A DNA stretch of 64,000 nt from Alphaproteobacteria bacterium (lineage in GTDB: Bacteria > Pseudomonadota > Alphaproteobacteria > Rhodobacterales > Rhodobacteraceae), in assembly GCA_030424865.1 (NCBI GenBank), contig JAUHVR010000010.1, forward strand, positions 1-64,000, in the 5' to 3' direction. A program made the translations under genes and the position numbers. The notes below the pieces were generated by a model. That model was not told the origin of the DNA, ran no database searches, and worked only from the letters and a program-made list of their open reading frames with translations. This document shows, one piece after another, positions 8,902-18,065 of this stretch (within the stretch, counting starts at the first letter, position 1; each line of letters opens with the position of its first letter).

Positions 8902-9846
8902 CTAGCGTTGGCCTTTGAACCAGGGGGTCAGCAAGGCGCGGGGATAGTCGGCGGACCGCGCGGCGATGACAAGGGCGATGATCGACAGGATGTACGGTGC
9001 CATCAGAAAGACCTGCCCGGGCACCAGCGCGCCCATCTCGGTTTGTAGACGCACCTGCAAAGCGTCGAAGGCCCCGAACAGCAGCGCGCCCAGCAACGCC
9101 TTGCCGGGCCGCCACGAGGCAAAGATCACCAGCGCGATGCAGACCCAGCCGCGCCCGTTGACCATGCCGAAGAAAAAGGCGTCAAAGGCGCTCATGGTCA
9201 GGAAGGCACCGCCCAAGGCCATCAGCGCGGACCCGGCGACGATGGCCCAGATCCGCAGGGCATAGACGGACAGCCCCTGCGCGTCGACACTGTCGGGGTT
9301 GTCGCCCACGGCCTTCAGCGCCACGCCAAGCGCGCTGCGGTTCATGACGTACCAGACAAGGGCGACCATGAGCAGTGCCAGCCAGGTCAGCGCCGTTTGT
9401 TGGAACAGCACTGGTCCAAGGAACGGCAGGTCTGACAGCACCGGGATATCAAGCGCCTGAAAGGGCTCGATCCGCGGCGGGGATGAAACGTTGGGCAGGG
9501 CCGTGCGATAGGTGAAATAGCTGACCGAGGTGGCAAAGAGCGTGATCCCAAGGCCCGAGACGTGTTGCGACAGCCCCAGAGGCACCGTCAGGATGGCATG
9601 TAACAGGCCAAAGAAGGCTCCCGCCAGCGCCGCGACGATCACGCCGCCCCACAACCCCGCTCCCAGCCAGACCGCCATCCAGCCGCACATGGCGCCGACG
9701 ACGAAAATGCCTTCGATCCCAAGATTCAGCACGCCCGCGCGTTCACAGATCAGAGCGCCAAGGACGCCAAAGATCAGCGGCGTCGCGATGCGCAGGGACG
9801 CCGCCCAAAAGCTTTCGCTCAGAAGGATGTTCAACAGATCCATCAT
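8902..9846 (-). CDS. BMP-family ABC transporter permease (second permease)
   Basis: 314 aa, very hydrophobic, with about eight to ten membrane segments. It belongs to the branched-chain/nucleoside-type ABC permeases (BPD_transp_2), shown by the EAA-like stretch ERAGVLNLGIEG near residues 35-46 and GLSVYALRIWA near the middle. It pairs with the preceding 357-aa permease, and its start overlaps that gene's stop by four bases. Such importers with a BMP binding protein usually carry nucleosides or related bases. Confidence 0.88.
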   Translation of the reverse strand: MMDLLNILLSESFWAASLRIATPLIFGVLGALICERAGVLNLGIEGIFVVGAMCGWMAVWLGAGLWGGVIVAALAGAFFGLLHAILTVPLGLSQHVSGLGITLFATSVSYFTYRTALPNVSSPPRIEPFQALDIPVLSDLPFLGPVLFQQTALTWLALLMVALVWYVMNRSALGVALKAVGDNPDSVDAQGLSVYALRIWAIVAGSALMALGGAFLTMSAFDAFFFGMVNGRGWVCIALVIFASWRPGKALLGALLFGAFDALQVRLQTEMGALVPGQVFLMAPYILSIIALVIAARSADYPRALLTPWFKGQR

Positions 9847-10916
9847 GACGTGGCCTCGGCTTTGGCGGTGCGCAGGATGCGGTACTTGGACAGGAACCCT
9901 CCGACGAGCACGCAGAGCAGCGACATCGACACCACGAGGTCGGCAAGGAAGGACGAGACCCCCATCGCGCGGCTCATGCTGTCGGCGCCCACAAAGACCG
10001 AGGCGATGAAAAGCGCCGCGATCACCACGCCGACAGGCGAAAGCCCCGCCAGCATCGCCACCACGATGCCGGTATAGCCGAAGCCCGGTGACAGGTCGGC
10101 GGTCAGATAACCCTTGAGCCCCGCAACCTCGCTGACGCCCGCCAGCCCGGCCAGCCCACCCGAAATCGCGGCGACGCCAAAGAGCGAGCGCTTCACGTTG
10201 ATCCCCGCATGCCGCGCGGCGGCGGCGTTTTCGCCCACAGCGCGCAGCTTGAAGCCCCAGACCGACCGCAGCAGCATGAACTGCGCAATGCCCGCCAGCA
10301 CAAGCGCTAGGATCAGCCCAGAATGCACCCGCATCCGGTCCATGAGCGGCGGCAAAACGCCTTGATCCAGGATCGGCGCGGATTGCGGCCAGCCCAGGCT
10401 CATCGGGTCCTGCAAGGGCCCTTCGAGCATCATTTGCAGGAAGATCAGGATGATGAAATTGAGCAGCAGCGTGGTCACAACTTCATCCGCGCCGAAGCGG
10501 ACCTTCAGATAGGTCGGCGCGACCATGCCGGCGGCCCCGGCGGCCGCCCCTATGACCACGATCAGCGGCACCAGCAGGAGGCCAGAGATGTCCAGCCAGC
10601 CCGACCCCACGGCCACCGCTGCCATGGCTCCAAGGTACAGCTGCCCCTCGGCCCCGATGTTCCACAGCTTGGCGCGAAAGGCCAAAGCGGCGGCAAGGCC
10701 GGTAAAGATCAGCGGCGTGGCGCGGGTCAGCATTTCCGAGACGGCAAAGACCGACCCGAAGACGCCCTTGATCATCTCGCCATAGGCGGTGATCGGGTTC
10801 GCGCCCGCCGCCAGCAGCGGGATCGCCGCCAGCAAAAGCGCCACAAGGGCGGCCAGCACCGGCACCCCCAGCGCAAAGGCGCGCGAGGTGTTTTCGCGCG
10901 GCTCGATACGGATCAT
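9843..10916 (-). CDS. BMP-family ABC transporter permease (first permease)
   Basis: 357 aa integral membrane protein with about nine hydrophobic segments and the family loop FRAKLWNIGAEGQLYLGA (about 80-97). It is the partner permease of the downstream 314-aa protein. ATGA overlaps of four bases join it to the ATPase upstream and the second permease downstream, so the transporter is made from one coupled message. Confidence 0.88.
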   Translation of the reverse strand: MIRIEPRENTSRAFALGVPVLAALVALLLAAIPLLAAGANPITAYGEMIKGVFGSVFAVSEMLTRATPLIFTGLAAALAFRAKLWNIGAEGQLYLGAMAAVAVGSGWLDISGLLLVPLIVVIGAAAGAAGMVAPTYLKVRFGADEVVTTLLLNFIILIFLQMMLEGPLQDPMSLGWPQSAPILDQGVLPPLMDRMRVHSGLILALVLAGIAQFMLLRSVWGFKLRAVGENAAAARHAGINVKRSLFGVAAISGGLAGLAGVSEVAGLKGYLTADLSPGFGYTGIVVAMLAGLSPVGVVIAALFIASVFVGADSMSRAMGVSSFLADLVVSMSLLCVLVGGFLSKYRILRTAKAEATS

Positions 10917-12430
10917 GCCGGTTCTCCTGCCATCATCAGGCCTATTTTTGCGCGGTCCATTGTGCCGGCCTCGACCAAAGCACCGTCACGGATCACCATG
11001 ATCCTGTCGGCAAGGCCCAGGATCTCGTCCAGATCCTCGGAAATCAGCACCACGCCCGCGCCGCGTCCGCGCGCCTCTAGCAGGCGTCGCCCGACCTCGG
11101 CTGCGGCGCCCATGTCCAGACCGCGTGTTGGCTGGTTGGCAAGGATCAGACGGGGCGCGCGTTCAAAGACCCGCGCGAGGATCAGTTTCTGGATGTTGCC
11201 GCCAGACAGCAGCCGTGCGGCGGCACCAACGCCCGGGCCGCGTACGTCATAGGCCTGCGCCAGGCCCTCGGCGTTGGCCTGAATGGCGTCCCGGCGCAGC
11301 AACCCGCGCGATTGGATGTCGGGATCGCCCAGACGTTCGATCACCATGTTCTCGGCCACGCTCATCGCGCCGACGATGCCCTCGTGATGGCGGTCTTCGG
11401 GGATGCGCCCGATGCCCGCCGCGACCATCGTCGCGGCGCTGGGGCGGGCGATCTCGGTTTCATCCACGCGGATCATGCCAGCGGTCGGCACCGCGAGCCC
11501 CGAGATCAGATTGGCCAGCCCAGATTGCCCATTGCCCGAGATCCCGGCGATGCCGAGGATTTCGTGCGCGTGCACGGTCAGGGTCACACCCTGCAGCGTG
11601 TCCCGCTTGGACCGCCCGGCGACCGACACGTTTTGCAGCGTTAGAACCGGCGCGCCGGGCGTTGCCGCCTCTCGCGCGACTTTGGGGGTGTCCGCCCCGA
11701 CCATCAGGCGGGCGATGGTGCCCTCGTCGGCCTCGGATGTCGCCATCTCGCCAACCTTTCGGCCATGGCGCAGCACGGCAATCCGGTCTGAAAAGGCCAG
11801 AACCTCGCGCAGCTTGTGGCTGATAAAGATCACCGACAGCCCCTCGGCTGTCATTGTCTTGATGTTGGCGAACAGCGTGTCCGCCTCTTGCGGCGTCAGA
11901 ACCGCCGTGGGTTCGTCCAGAACCAGAATGCGGGCATCACGATACAGCGCCTTCAGGATCTCGACCCGCTGCCGTTCCCCGACCGAAAGCCGCCCAACGG
12001 GCACATCCTGCGGTGCGGTCAACCCGCTGCGGGCCATGATGTCTTTGATCTTGCGCTCGGCGGCGCGGCGGTCGCGGCGCAGGGACAACAACGGCTCGGA
12101 CCCCAGCGTGATGTTGTCGAGCGCGTTGATGTTTTCAGCCAGCGCAAAATGCTGGTGCACCATGCCGACGCCTGCAGCCAGCGCGGCCTGCGGATGGCCA
12201 AGTGGCAGGGGATGCAGGGTGCCACCAGGGTCGGCAACCTCGACCGTGCCCGCGTCGGGCAGGTAGTGCCCGAAAAGCATGTTCATGAGCGTCGTCTTGC
12301 CCGCGCCGTTTTCGCCCAAGAGCGCCAGCACCTCACCCCTGCCCAGGGTCAGGCTGACATCGTCATTGGCGACCACGGGGCCAAAGCGCTTGCTCAACCC
12401 GTTGAGTTTCAGAACTGTTTGATCTGTCAT
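10913..12430 (-). CDS. Dual-domain ABC transporter ATP-binding protein (nucleoside type)
   Basis: 505 aa with two fused nucleotide-binding domains. The first has Walker A GENGAGKTT (about 38-46) and signature LSVGERQRV. The second has a degenerate Walker A (GISGNGQSGLA) and signature LSGGNIQKL. This asymmetry is characteristic of RbsA/NupA-type ATPases of sugar and nucleoside importers. No clear Shine-Dalgarno precedes the ATG. Instead a GC-rich hairpin with TTTTT ends three bases before it, so expression may depend on read-through from the binding-protein gene. Confidence 0.9.
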   Translation of the reverse strand: MTDQTVLKLNGLSKRFGPVVANDDVSLTLGRGEVLALLGENGAGKTTLMNMLFGHYLPDAGTVEVADPGGTLHPLPLGHPQAALAAGVGMVHQHFALAENINALDNITLGSEPLLSLRRDRRAAERKIKDIMARSGLTAPQDVPVGRLSVGERQRVEILKALYRDARILVLDEPTAVLTPQEADTLFANIKTMTAEGLSVIFISHKLREVLAFSDRIAVLRHGRKVGEMATSEADEGTIARLMVGADTPKVAREAATPGAPVLTLQNVSVAGRSKRDTLQGVTLTVHAHEILGIAGISGNGQSGLANLISGLAVPTAGMIRVDETEIARPSAATMVAAGIGRIPEDRHHEGIVGAMSVAENMVIERLGDPDIQSRGLLRRDAIQANAEGLAQAYDVRGPGVGAAARLLSGGNIQKLILARVFERAPRLILANQPTRGLDMGAAAEVGRRLLEARGRGAGVVLISEDLDEILGLADRIMVIRDGALVEAGTMDRAKIGLMMAGEPA

Positions 12431-12432
12431 GG

Positions 12433-12463
12433 AAAAACGGGGCTGGCGCGACCGCCAGCCCCG
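12433..12463 (-). terminator. Intra-operon hairpin with T-run between binding protein and ATPase genes
   Basis: On the minus strand an 11-bp stem (CGGGGCTGGCG and its complement, plus-strand arms 12438-12448 and 12453-12463) with a 4-base loop is followed by TTTTT. It sits after the BMP gene stop and directly before the ATPase start. Such partial terminators commonly lower transporter expression relative to the abundant binding protein, or protect the 3' end of the upstream message. Confidence 0.65.
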
Positions 12464-12469
12464 GCTGCC

Positions 12470-13462
12470 TTAGTTGTCAGAGACGGGGCGCTGATCGTTC
12501 ACGTTCACACGGAACAGACCGTCCAGGATCTCGGTCTCGCGCGCCTTGACCGCCGCGACTGTGTCCGCATCGACCAGGCTTTCGTCCAGCACAAGCGATC
12601 CGCCACCATAGGCCATAAAGCTGTACTGACCGTAATCCGCCGCCTCAAAATTGCCCGAGGCCACGCGTTCCACCGCCTTGTCGATGGTTGCCTCCATGTG
12701 CCACAGGGCGGATGCCATGATGGTGCCCGGGTAGTCGCCCGAGGTGTCGATCACGTTGCCGATGGCCTTGACGCCGCGTTCCACGGCGGCATCCGAGACG
12801 CCAAAGCGTTCGGCGTACATCACGTCGGCACCGGCATCCATCATCGCAAAGGCGCTTTCCTTGGCCTTGGGCGGGTCGTACCAACTGTCGATGAAGTTCA
12901 CGAGGAACTTGACGTCCGGGTTCACCTCGCGCGCGCCGTCCATGAAGGCGTGCATCAGGCGGTTGACCTCGGGGATCGCATAGCCGCCGACCATGCCGAT
13001 CAGGTTCGATTCAGTTGCCGCGCCCGCGATCATGCCGCTCAGGTAGGACGGTTCGTGGATCCAGTTGTCAAAGACCGAAAAGTTCGGGGCGACGGGGCCA
13101 AAGCTGGAGCCCATCAGGAAAGCCGTCTCGGGATAGTCCTTGGCGACCTTGCGCGCCGCGCGTTCCAGGCCAAAGACCTCGCCCACGATCAGCTGCATGC
13201 CCTGTTCGGCATATTCGCGCATCACGCGTTCATAATCGGTGTTGGCAACGTTTTCGGAAAAGACGTATTCGATGTCCCCCCGCTCGGCCGAGGTGTTCAG
13301 CGCCTTGTGGATCCGGCTGATCCACTGCTGTTCCACCGGCAACGTATAGATCGCCGCAACCTTGAGCTTTTCGGCGGCCGCCAGCCCTGCGGACATGACG
13401 CCCATGGACGCCACGGCCGCGGCCAGCAACACCCGTCTTGTTGTTGATCGTATCATCTTCAC
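12470..13462 (-). CDS. BMP-family ABC transporter substrate-binding protein
   Basis: 330 aa. A signal peptide (positively charged start with TTRR, then LLAAAVASMGVMSAGLAAA) covers about residues 1-30, so the protein is periplasmic. The rest is a BMP/PnrA-type fold (KLKVAAIYTLPVEQQWISRIH, GSSFGPVAPNFSVFDNWIHE). This family typically binds nucleosides or purine-like ligands. It heads the minus-strand transport operon with AGGAG nine bases before the ATG. It is the most abundant expected product of the unit, given the hairpin downstream. Confidence 0.88.
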   Translation of the reverse strand: MKMIRSTTRRVLLAAAVASMGVMSAGLAAAEKLKVAAIYTLPVEQQWISRIHKALNTSAERGDIEYVFSENVANTDYERVMREYAEQGMQLIVGEVFGLERAARKVAKDYPETAFLMGSSFGPVAPNFSVFDNWIHEPSYLSGMIAGAATESNLIGMVGGYAIPEVNRLMHAFMDGAREVNPDVKFLVNFIDSWYDPPKAKESAFAMMDAGADVMYAERFGVSDAAVERGVKAIGNVIDTSGDYPGTIMASALWHMEATIDKAVERVASGNFEAADYGQYSFMAYGGGSLVLDESLVDADTVAAVKARETEILDGLFRVNVNDQRPVSDN

Positions 13463-13571
13463 CTCTCCTGTTTTTTCGGAGTGTGACGGAAGTTTTACCG
13501 ATCAGTCAAATTTTTTCGCATTCAGGATGCCCGGGAAATCCGCAAGCGCCTGAAATTGCGCCGCCCTGGGG

Positions 13572-13865
13572 TCAGCTGGTTTTGGGCATCGGCAGGCATC
13601 CGGCCAGCCCGGCGGGCAGAACGAGGCGCGCGCCCTGACCATAAAGGCTGCGGGCAAAGCCCGTCTGGTCCGAGGTCAGTGTCACGCTGATGTCCGAGGC
13701 CGCAAGGACCGAGGTGCCGTTCGGCAAGGCCCCCAGGAACCGGTCCGAGGGGAAGAGAACCACATAGGCCGGGGCCTCGTCCGTGATCAGGGCGACCGCC
13801 GAAAGGGTGGCAAGCCAACCCAGCGCCAGCAGGGGCAGGGCGGAGATCAGCGCCCTAATAGTCAT
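13572..13865 (-). CDS. Hypothetical exported or membrane-anchored protein
   Basis: 97 aa, not recognised. A hydrophobic N-terminus (about residues 4-28) looks like a signal peptide or anchor, followed by a small domain with several Ser/Thr and Gly residues. Its start overlaps the end of the 350-aa gene upstream by 11 bp, so it is probably the last gene of the four-gene unit that begins with the lactone-oxidase-like flavoprotein. Confidence 0.6.
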   Translation of the reverse strand: MTIRALISALPLLALGWLATLSAVALITDEAPAYVVLFPSDRFLGALPNGTSVLAASDISVTLTSDQTGFARSLYGQGARLVLPAGLAGCLPMPKTS

Positions 13866-14907
13866 GGATATGCTCCAGCCGTTGTCCGCTGGCCATCATG
13901 GCACGCAGGTACTCGGCAAGGTCGGGAACCTTGACCATGACCAGATGGCGGTGGTCCGGCGCGCCCTGGCGGGCGCTGCTGTAGATCGCGTTTTCCAGTG
14001 CCGCATCCTTGGACACGACAGTGAACAGGATGTCGTCATTGCCCGCGATCTCGACAAACCGCGCGCCGTCTGCGGCCAGATCCTGCAGGATATGCGTCAG
14101 GGCGCGATAGCGCGGGGTTTCAACCTCGATCCCTTCGGGGCGGTAGGCGATGACCGTGACACCCTCCAGTGTCTCCAGCCGCGCCTTGTCCACGTCTTGC
14201 ACGATCATCCGCAGGGTCAGCGCGTCCGGGCCGACCTGCGCAACCGCATCGGCGATCACCCCGGCATAGGCCGCCTTGACGCCATATTCGATCCCCAGCG
14301 CCAGCCGCCGTTCGCGGTCGCGCAGGGTTTCGGTCGCCTTGGCACGCAACTCGTCGGCGTCCTGTTCAAAGGGCCATTTGTACCAGGGCACCTGCTGCAG
14401 GAAGGCGGCATAGTCCGTCGCCTGCCGGGCCGAGACATCATCAAGCGGCGCCCGGTCTTGCCCGCGCAGCCCCGCAAAAAGCCGCCCGAGTGTTTCCTCG
14501 TAAGCCGCTTTCATCAGCAATTCGGCGGTGAAGCTGGTGCCGATGACATAGACCATCTGCTTGGTCCCGCCATCGACCTCTCCGTGCGCGCTTGCGACCT
14601 TGGTCAGCGAACAGAGCGATGACCAGAAGCCGCCGATGGCGCGCAGATAGCCGAAGTCATGCGGGTCGCCGGTGCTGATCACACGCGCGTAGTCGTCATA
14701 GGCATGAACGATGTGCCATTCGGGATAGGTCATCAGCGTCCGCGTCTCGGGCCGGTGGTGTTCGGGCGCGATCAGTGTCGCATAGGGCTGGGGCGTGGCA
14801 GTGCCCCGGCACATGGTCTCGGTATAGACCACGGGCGAGGCCAGACCGATCACGCAGAGGACCAACAGCAGCACCAGCCGCTTGGAATAGCGCCAAAGGC
14901 GTCTCAC
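13855..14907 (-). CDS. Hypothetical protein with N-terminal membrane anchor
   Basis: 350 aa, not assigned to a known family. A single hydrophobic segment (about residues 9-29) follows a basic start, so the large C-terminal part is likely periplasmic. Repeated Tyr, Trp and His in the first 100 residues (TYPEWHIVHAYDDYARV) look conserved and might form a binding site, but no catalytic motif is obvious. It overlaps the upstream small membrane protein gene by four bases (14904-14907), so it is in the flavoprotein operon. Confidence 0.75.
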   Translation of the reverse strand: MRRLWRYSKRLVLLLVLCVIGLASPVVYTETMCRGTATPQPYATLIAPEHHRPETRTLMTYPEWHIVHAYDDYARVISTGDPHDFGYLRAIGGFWSSLCSLTKVASAHGEVDGGTKQMVYVIGTSFTAELLMKAAYEETLGRLFAGLRGQDRAPLDDVSARQATDYAAFLQQVPWYKWPFEQDADELRAKATETLRDRERRLALGIEYGVKAAYAGVIADAVAQVGPDALTLRMIVQDVDKARLETLEGVTVIAYRPEGIEVETPRYRALTHILQDLAADGARFVEIAGNDDILFTVVSKDAALENAIYSSARQGAPDHRHLVMVKVPDLAEYLRAMMASGQRLEHIHDY

Positions 14908-15314
14908 GCGGCGCTGTCCCGGCCAAGCAGTCCCGCCACGGCGGCAATACCGCCCAGGCCCAGGTGGGGCAGGTTGGCCAGGAAACGCGGCAGCGACCAG
15001 TCGGTTCCGAGAGAGGCATTGGTAAAGATGCCCAGGTCCAGAAAGCCGTAGCCGGTGAAAATGCCAAAAATCCCGTCACCCAGATAGGCGAGCCCAAAGA
15101 GGATCAGGAACATCCGCGCCGCACGGTGCGAGACGATGCCCGCGACCAGCGCCCAAAGGGCCGAGGCGACATGCAGCGCGTCATCAAAGATATCGAGCGC
15201 GAAGATGCCAAAGGCCAGTCCGTTTTCGTCGGTCAGACCGGGGATATAGTTTATCGAGGCCGCGATCATCAGCGCGATGAAATAGCCAAAACAGAGTTTC
15301 TGCAGGTTGGTCAT
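14904..15314 (-). CDS. Small integral membrane protein
   Basis: 136 aa from the ATG at 15314, preferred over an upstream start because its ATGA overlaps the stop of the flavoprotein gene. Four hydrophobic segments (roughly residues 5-22, 38-60, 67-90 and 115-130) predict a four-helix inner-membrane protein. Family not recognised with confidence; it is broadly like small DUF-type membrane proteins. Translational coupling on both sides suggests it works with the flavoprotein and the 350-aa protein. Confidence 0.75.
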   Translation of the reverse strand: MTNLQKLCFGYFIALMIAASINYIPGLTDENGLAFGIFALDIFDDALHVASALWALVAGIVSHRAARMFLILFGLAYLGDGIFGIFTGYGFLDLGIFTNASLGTDWSLPRFLANLPHLGLGGIAAVAGLLGRDSAA

Positions 15315-16795
15315 AGCTGCCCCAGGTATTGATCCCAAAGATTGTTGCGCAGCACCAGATTCGGGTCCAGCGCGCGTTTGGCCTGTGCAAATGCGCTGGC
15401 GCTTGGGTATGCGCGTGTGAGTTGGTCCAGCCTCGCATGCGGGCGGTAGGGCAGGTAATAGGCCCCGCCGATCTCGACAACCCGGTCGATCAAGGCGCGG
15501 GTCAAGCGCTTGTGATCGGCCTCGGCCCGCTGTGTCAGTTCCTGGCTGAACGACATGACGGCGGCGATCCGGGGGACCTGTGCAAAGGACAGAACCGCCT
15601 GATCGTCCTGCGCGACATAGCGCAGGGTGACGTTCAGGAACTCTTGGTACGAGGCGGGGATCACCTGCTGGCAGGCCTCGACAAAGCTGTCGAAGGCGTC
15701 AAAGCCAACGAAGTATTCGTGCAGGATGTCGGTGCGGTCGGGGTTGCGGTCATCGAGTGTGACCACCGGTTCGTTGATCAACGAGTTGCGCGTGACCTCT
15801 CCGCCCCCCAAAGCCGGGCCAAGGGTTGTTTCGTTCCACCACCGGAACGCCTTGAAGGTCTCGTTCCCCAGTTGCGCGCGGTAGATGCGGCTGGCGGCGT
15901 GGGCCATCCAGCCCGAACCGGCGGCGGCGGGCAGATCGCTTTGATCCTCGGTCTCGCGATAAGTCACCAGCAGGGCGTTCTGAAAGAACGTCTCGCGTTC
16001 GACGTTCAGGCGGCCATAGGCCATCGTCACGGCGGGGTCTTGGATCGCGGCCTTGAACCGGGCCGCGTAGTCTGTGGTCGGCATGACCTCGAAGCTGGGC
16101 ACAAGACGGGTGTTGCGGGTCATCTCGATCTCCATGTCGACGATGACGCCGATCAGGCCATACCCCCCCATGCCAAGGTTGAAGAGATCCGCGTTTTCGC
16201 TGGCCGAACAGGTCACCAGATCGCCCGAGGGCAGCACCATCCGCAACGACCGCACGGTGGACCCCATCGGCCCGAAGGGCACGGGCCAGCCATGGGCGTT
16301 GACGGAATAGGTCGCGGCCAGGCCGAAATCGTTGTTCGATTGCATGACCTTGGGCGACCAGCCCGCCGGATCCAGTGCGGCAATCACGTCGGACCAGCGC
16401 GCACCGGCGTGGGCACGATAGGTCTGCGCGGCGCTGTCAAGCTCGATCCCGGCGTTGGCAAAGGTCAGCGCCGTGCCCTCGCGCGGGATCGCCTGACCGC
16501 CCATCGAGTGCCGCGCCGCGCCGACGTTCAGCGGGTGGCCCGCAGCGCGGGCCTGCGCCATCTCGCGGCGGATCACGTCGATCAGGGTCTGATCGCCCTC
16601 GGCCAGGGTCAGGTGCTTGTGCACCGGGGTGGCCGACAGCCCGCTGGCATCGTTCAGGATCGTGTCGCCGGTCGGGGCCACGATCCGGTCGGTGCCCGCA
16701 TAGGTCGGCAGGTCTGCGCGAAAGAGGCCAGACAGCCCCCAACCCGCCAAACCACCTGCGCCCAGCAGGGCCGCGCGTCGAGTAAATCGCTTCAT
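15311..16795 (-). CDS. FAD-linked sugar-lactone-oxidase-like protein with Tat signal
   Basis: 494 aa from the ATG at 16795. The start MKRFTRRAALLGAGGLAG is a Tat-type signal, so this start is preferred over a 26-codon-longer reading. The FAD_binding_4 domain follows (LNVGAARHSMGG and GLAATYSVNAHGWPVPFGPMG, about 100-190). The C-terminus has the ALO-type pattern (LPYRPHARLDQLTRAYP). Relatives are L-gulono- or D-arabinono-1,4-lactone oxidases. Export to the periplasm with membrane partners suggests oxidation of a sugar-like compound. The true substrate is unknown. Confidence 0.78.
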   Translation of the reverse strand: MKRFTRRAALLGAGGLAGWGLSGLFRADLPTYAGTDRIVAPTGDTILNDASGLSATPVHKHLTLAEGDQTLIDVIRREMAQARAAGHPLNVGAARHSMGGQAIPREGTALTFANAGIELDSAAQTYRAHAGARWSDVIAALDPAGWSPKVMQSNNDFGLAATYSVNAHGWPVPFGPMGSTVRSLRMVLPSGDLVTCSASENADLFNLGMGGYGLIGVIVDMEIEMTRNTRLVPSFEVMPTTDYAARFKAAIQDPAVTMAYGRLNVERETFFQNALLVTYRETEDQSDLPAAAGSGWMAHAASRIYRAQLGNETFKAFRWWNETTLGPALGGGEVTRNSLINEPVVTLDDRNPDRTDILHEYFVGFDAFDSFVEACQQVIPASYQEFLNVTLRYVAQDDQAVLSFAQVPRIAAVMSFSQELTQRAEADHKRLTRALIDRVVEIGGAYYLPYRPHARLDQLTRAYPSASAFAQAKRALDPNLVLRNNLWDQYLGQL

Positions 16796-16972
16796 CGCCT
16801 TGGCCTCGTCCGTAGATGTTCGGTCAAAGGCCCGCATCACCGGGCGATGCGGGGTCGCTGTCTTGTCAGGCAACTGGATGTCGCACAGCGTGCCCGAGGC
16901 CTTTAACCTAGGCGTCGCGGGCGCGTTTCGGCAAGGTCAGCAAATCCATACGGTGGCGGCTCTTGAAATCCG

Positions 16973-17440
16973 TTAGAGCCTGTCCTCTGGCATGGCTTCG
17001 GCGTGTTGGCTGCTCGTCAACTCGCGCAAGAGGTCCTGCAACTCGGGCTCGTCCACCAGTTTCGCGGCCTTCTTGGGCGAAAACCAGTGGCGCTTGCGCT
17101 GGCTGCGCTCTTTCCAGTTGGCTTTCAGCCTGTCGACGATCATTGGATAAACGGTCACGCGGCATTGGACGGACCGTGTGTCCGACAGCCTCTTGTCATA
17201 GTGATAGGTGCCGATCGACTGGTCCGAGACCCAACCCAGCGCGCCGGCCTCTTCCAGCGCTTCGATCTTGGCGGCTTCCCAGGGTTTCTTGCTGTCCATC
17301 GTCCAGCCCTTGGGCATCACCCAACGACCGGTGTCGCGGGAGGTCACCATGAGAACGCGCAGGCGGCCGTTCTTGTCCCGACGTACCGGAAGCGCCGCGA
17401 TCTGTTTTGCGGGTTTTTTATTGTTGCCCAAGTCGTTCAT
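16973..17440 (-). CDS. Nudix hydrolase (diphosphoinositol-polyphosphate-phosphohydrolase-like)
   Basis: 155 aa. The Nudix box is recognisable around residues 44-70 as GWTMD...WEAAKIEALEEAGALG, with the longer spacing and missing Arg seen in the DIPP-like group. These enzymes cleave nucleoside or inositol diphosphate linkages using Mg held by the EE pair. It stands alone between the flavoprotein operon and the flavodoxin-like gene. Substrate not predictable. Confidence 0.85.
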   Translation of the reverse strand: MNDLGNNKKPAKQIAALPVRRDKNGRLRVLMVTSRDTGRWVMPKGWTMDSKKPWEAAKIEALEEAGALGWVSDQSIGTYHYDKRLSDTRSVQCRVTVYPMIVDRLKANWKERSQRKRHWFSPKKAAKLVDEPELQDLLRELTSSQHAEAMPEDRL

Positions 17441-17579
17441 TCCCGCCCGCCCTCGTACCGAAAAGGGGACCGGCTGCCTTTTTTTTTCTTACCTGCAATC
17501 ATCCAGTGATTTTGCGGAACTGCAAGTCGGTTTTCCCGGCGCAGGCAGGGCGAAACGCCCATCGTCCGGCCTGCGCTCT

Positions 17580-18065
17580 TCAGAAGACGCCCATGGAAAG
17601 CCCCGCCGCCATCGCGGCCCCAAGGTCGCGGCAGTGCGACAGGTCAGCCTCGCCAAGCGTTTTGGGGGCCTGAATCGCCTCTGGCGTCTGGGCTTGGGTG
17701 CAGATGATCATCGGCGGTTGCGCCTCTTTCAAGTGCCAGCCGGTCGCGATGCGGGTCATCTGGCGCGCGGCTCCCGTGCCATCTGATCCGGCACAGATCA
17801 TCAGGGCATAGGCCCGTCCCTCGATCCGGTCCAACACCGGGTAATAGCAGCGGTCGAAGAACTCTTTCATCTCGCCGGACACCGTCGCAAGGTTTTCAGG
17901 CGCGCAGAACAGGTATCCTTGGGCGTTCAACAGATCGTCGGGGCCCGCATCCGACGCCTCTAGCAACCGGGCGTTCCCTTCCGATCGGGCGCCTTCATAG
18001 GCCGCATGCGCCATCTGGCGACTGCCGCCCGTGCGAGAGTGATAGACGATCAAAAGCGTGGCCAT
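17580..18065 (-). CDS. Flavodoxin-fold NAD(P)H-dependent oxidoreductase
   Basis: 161 aa. The FMN phosphate loop YHSRTGGSRQMA is at residues 8-19, and a second flavin-contact loop CAPENLATVSGEMKEFFDR at about 54-72. Small soluble flavoproteins of this type reduce quinones or other acceptors. AGGAAA precedes the ATG by six bases. Upstream lies 439 bp without a supported gene. Confidence 0.8.
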   Translation of the reverse strand: MATLLIVYHSRTGGSRQMAHAAYEGARSEGNARLLEASDAGPDDLLNAQGYLFCAPENLATVSGEMKEFFDRCYYPVLDRIEGRAYALMICAGSDGTGAARQMTRIATGWHLKEAQPPMIICTQAQTPEAIQAPKTLGEADLSHCRDLGAAMAAGLSMGVF

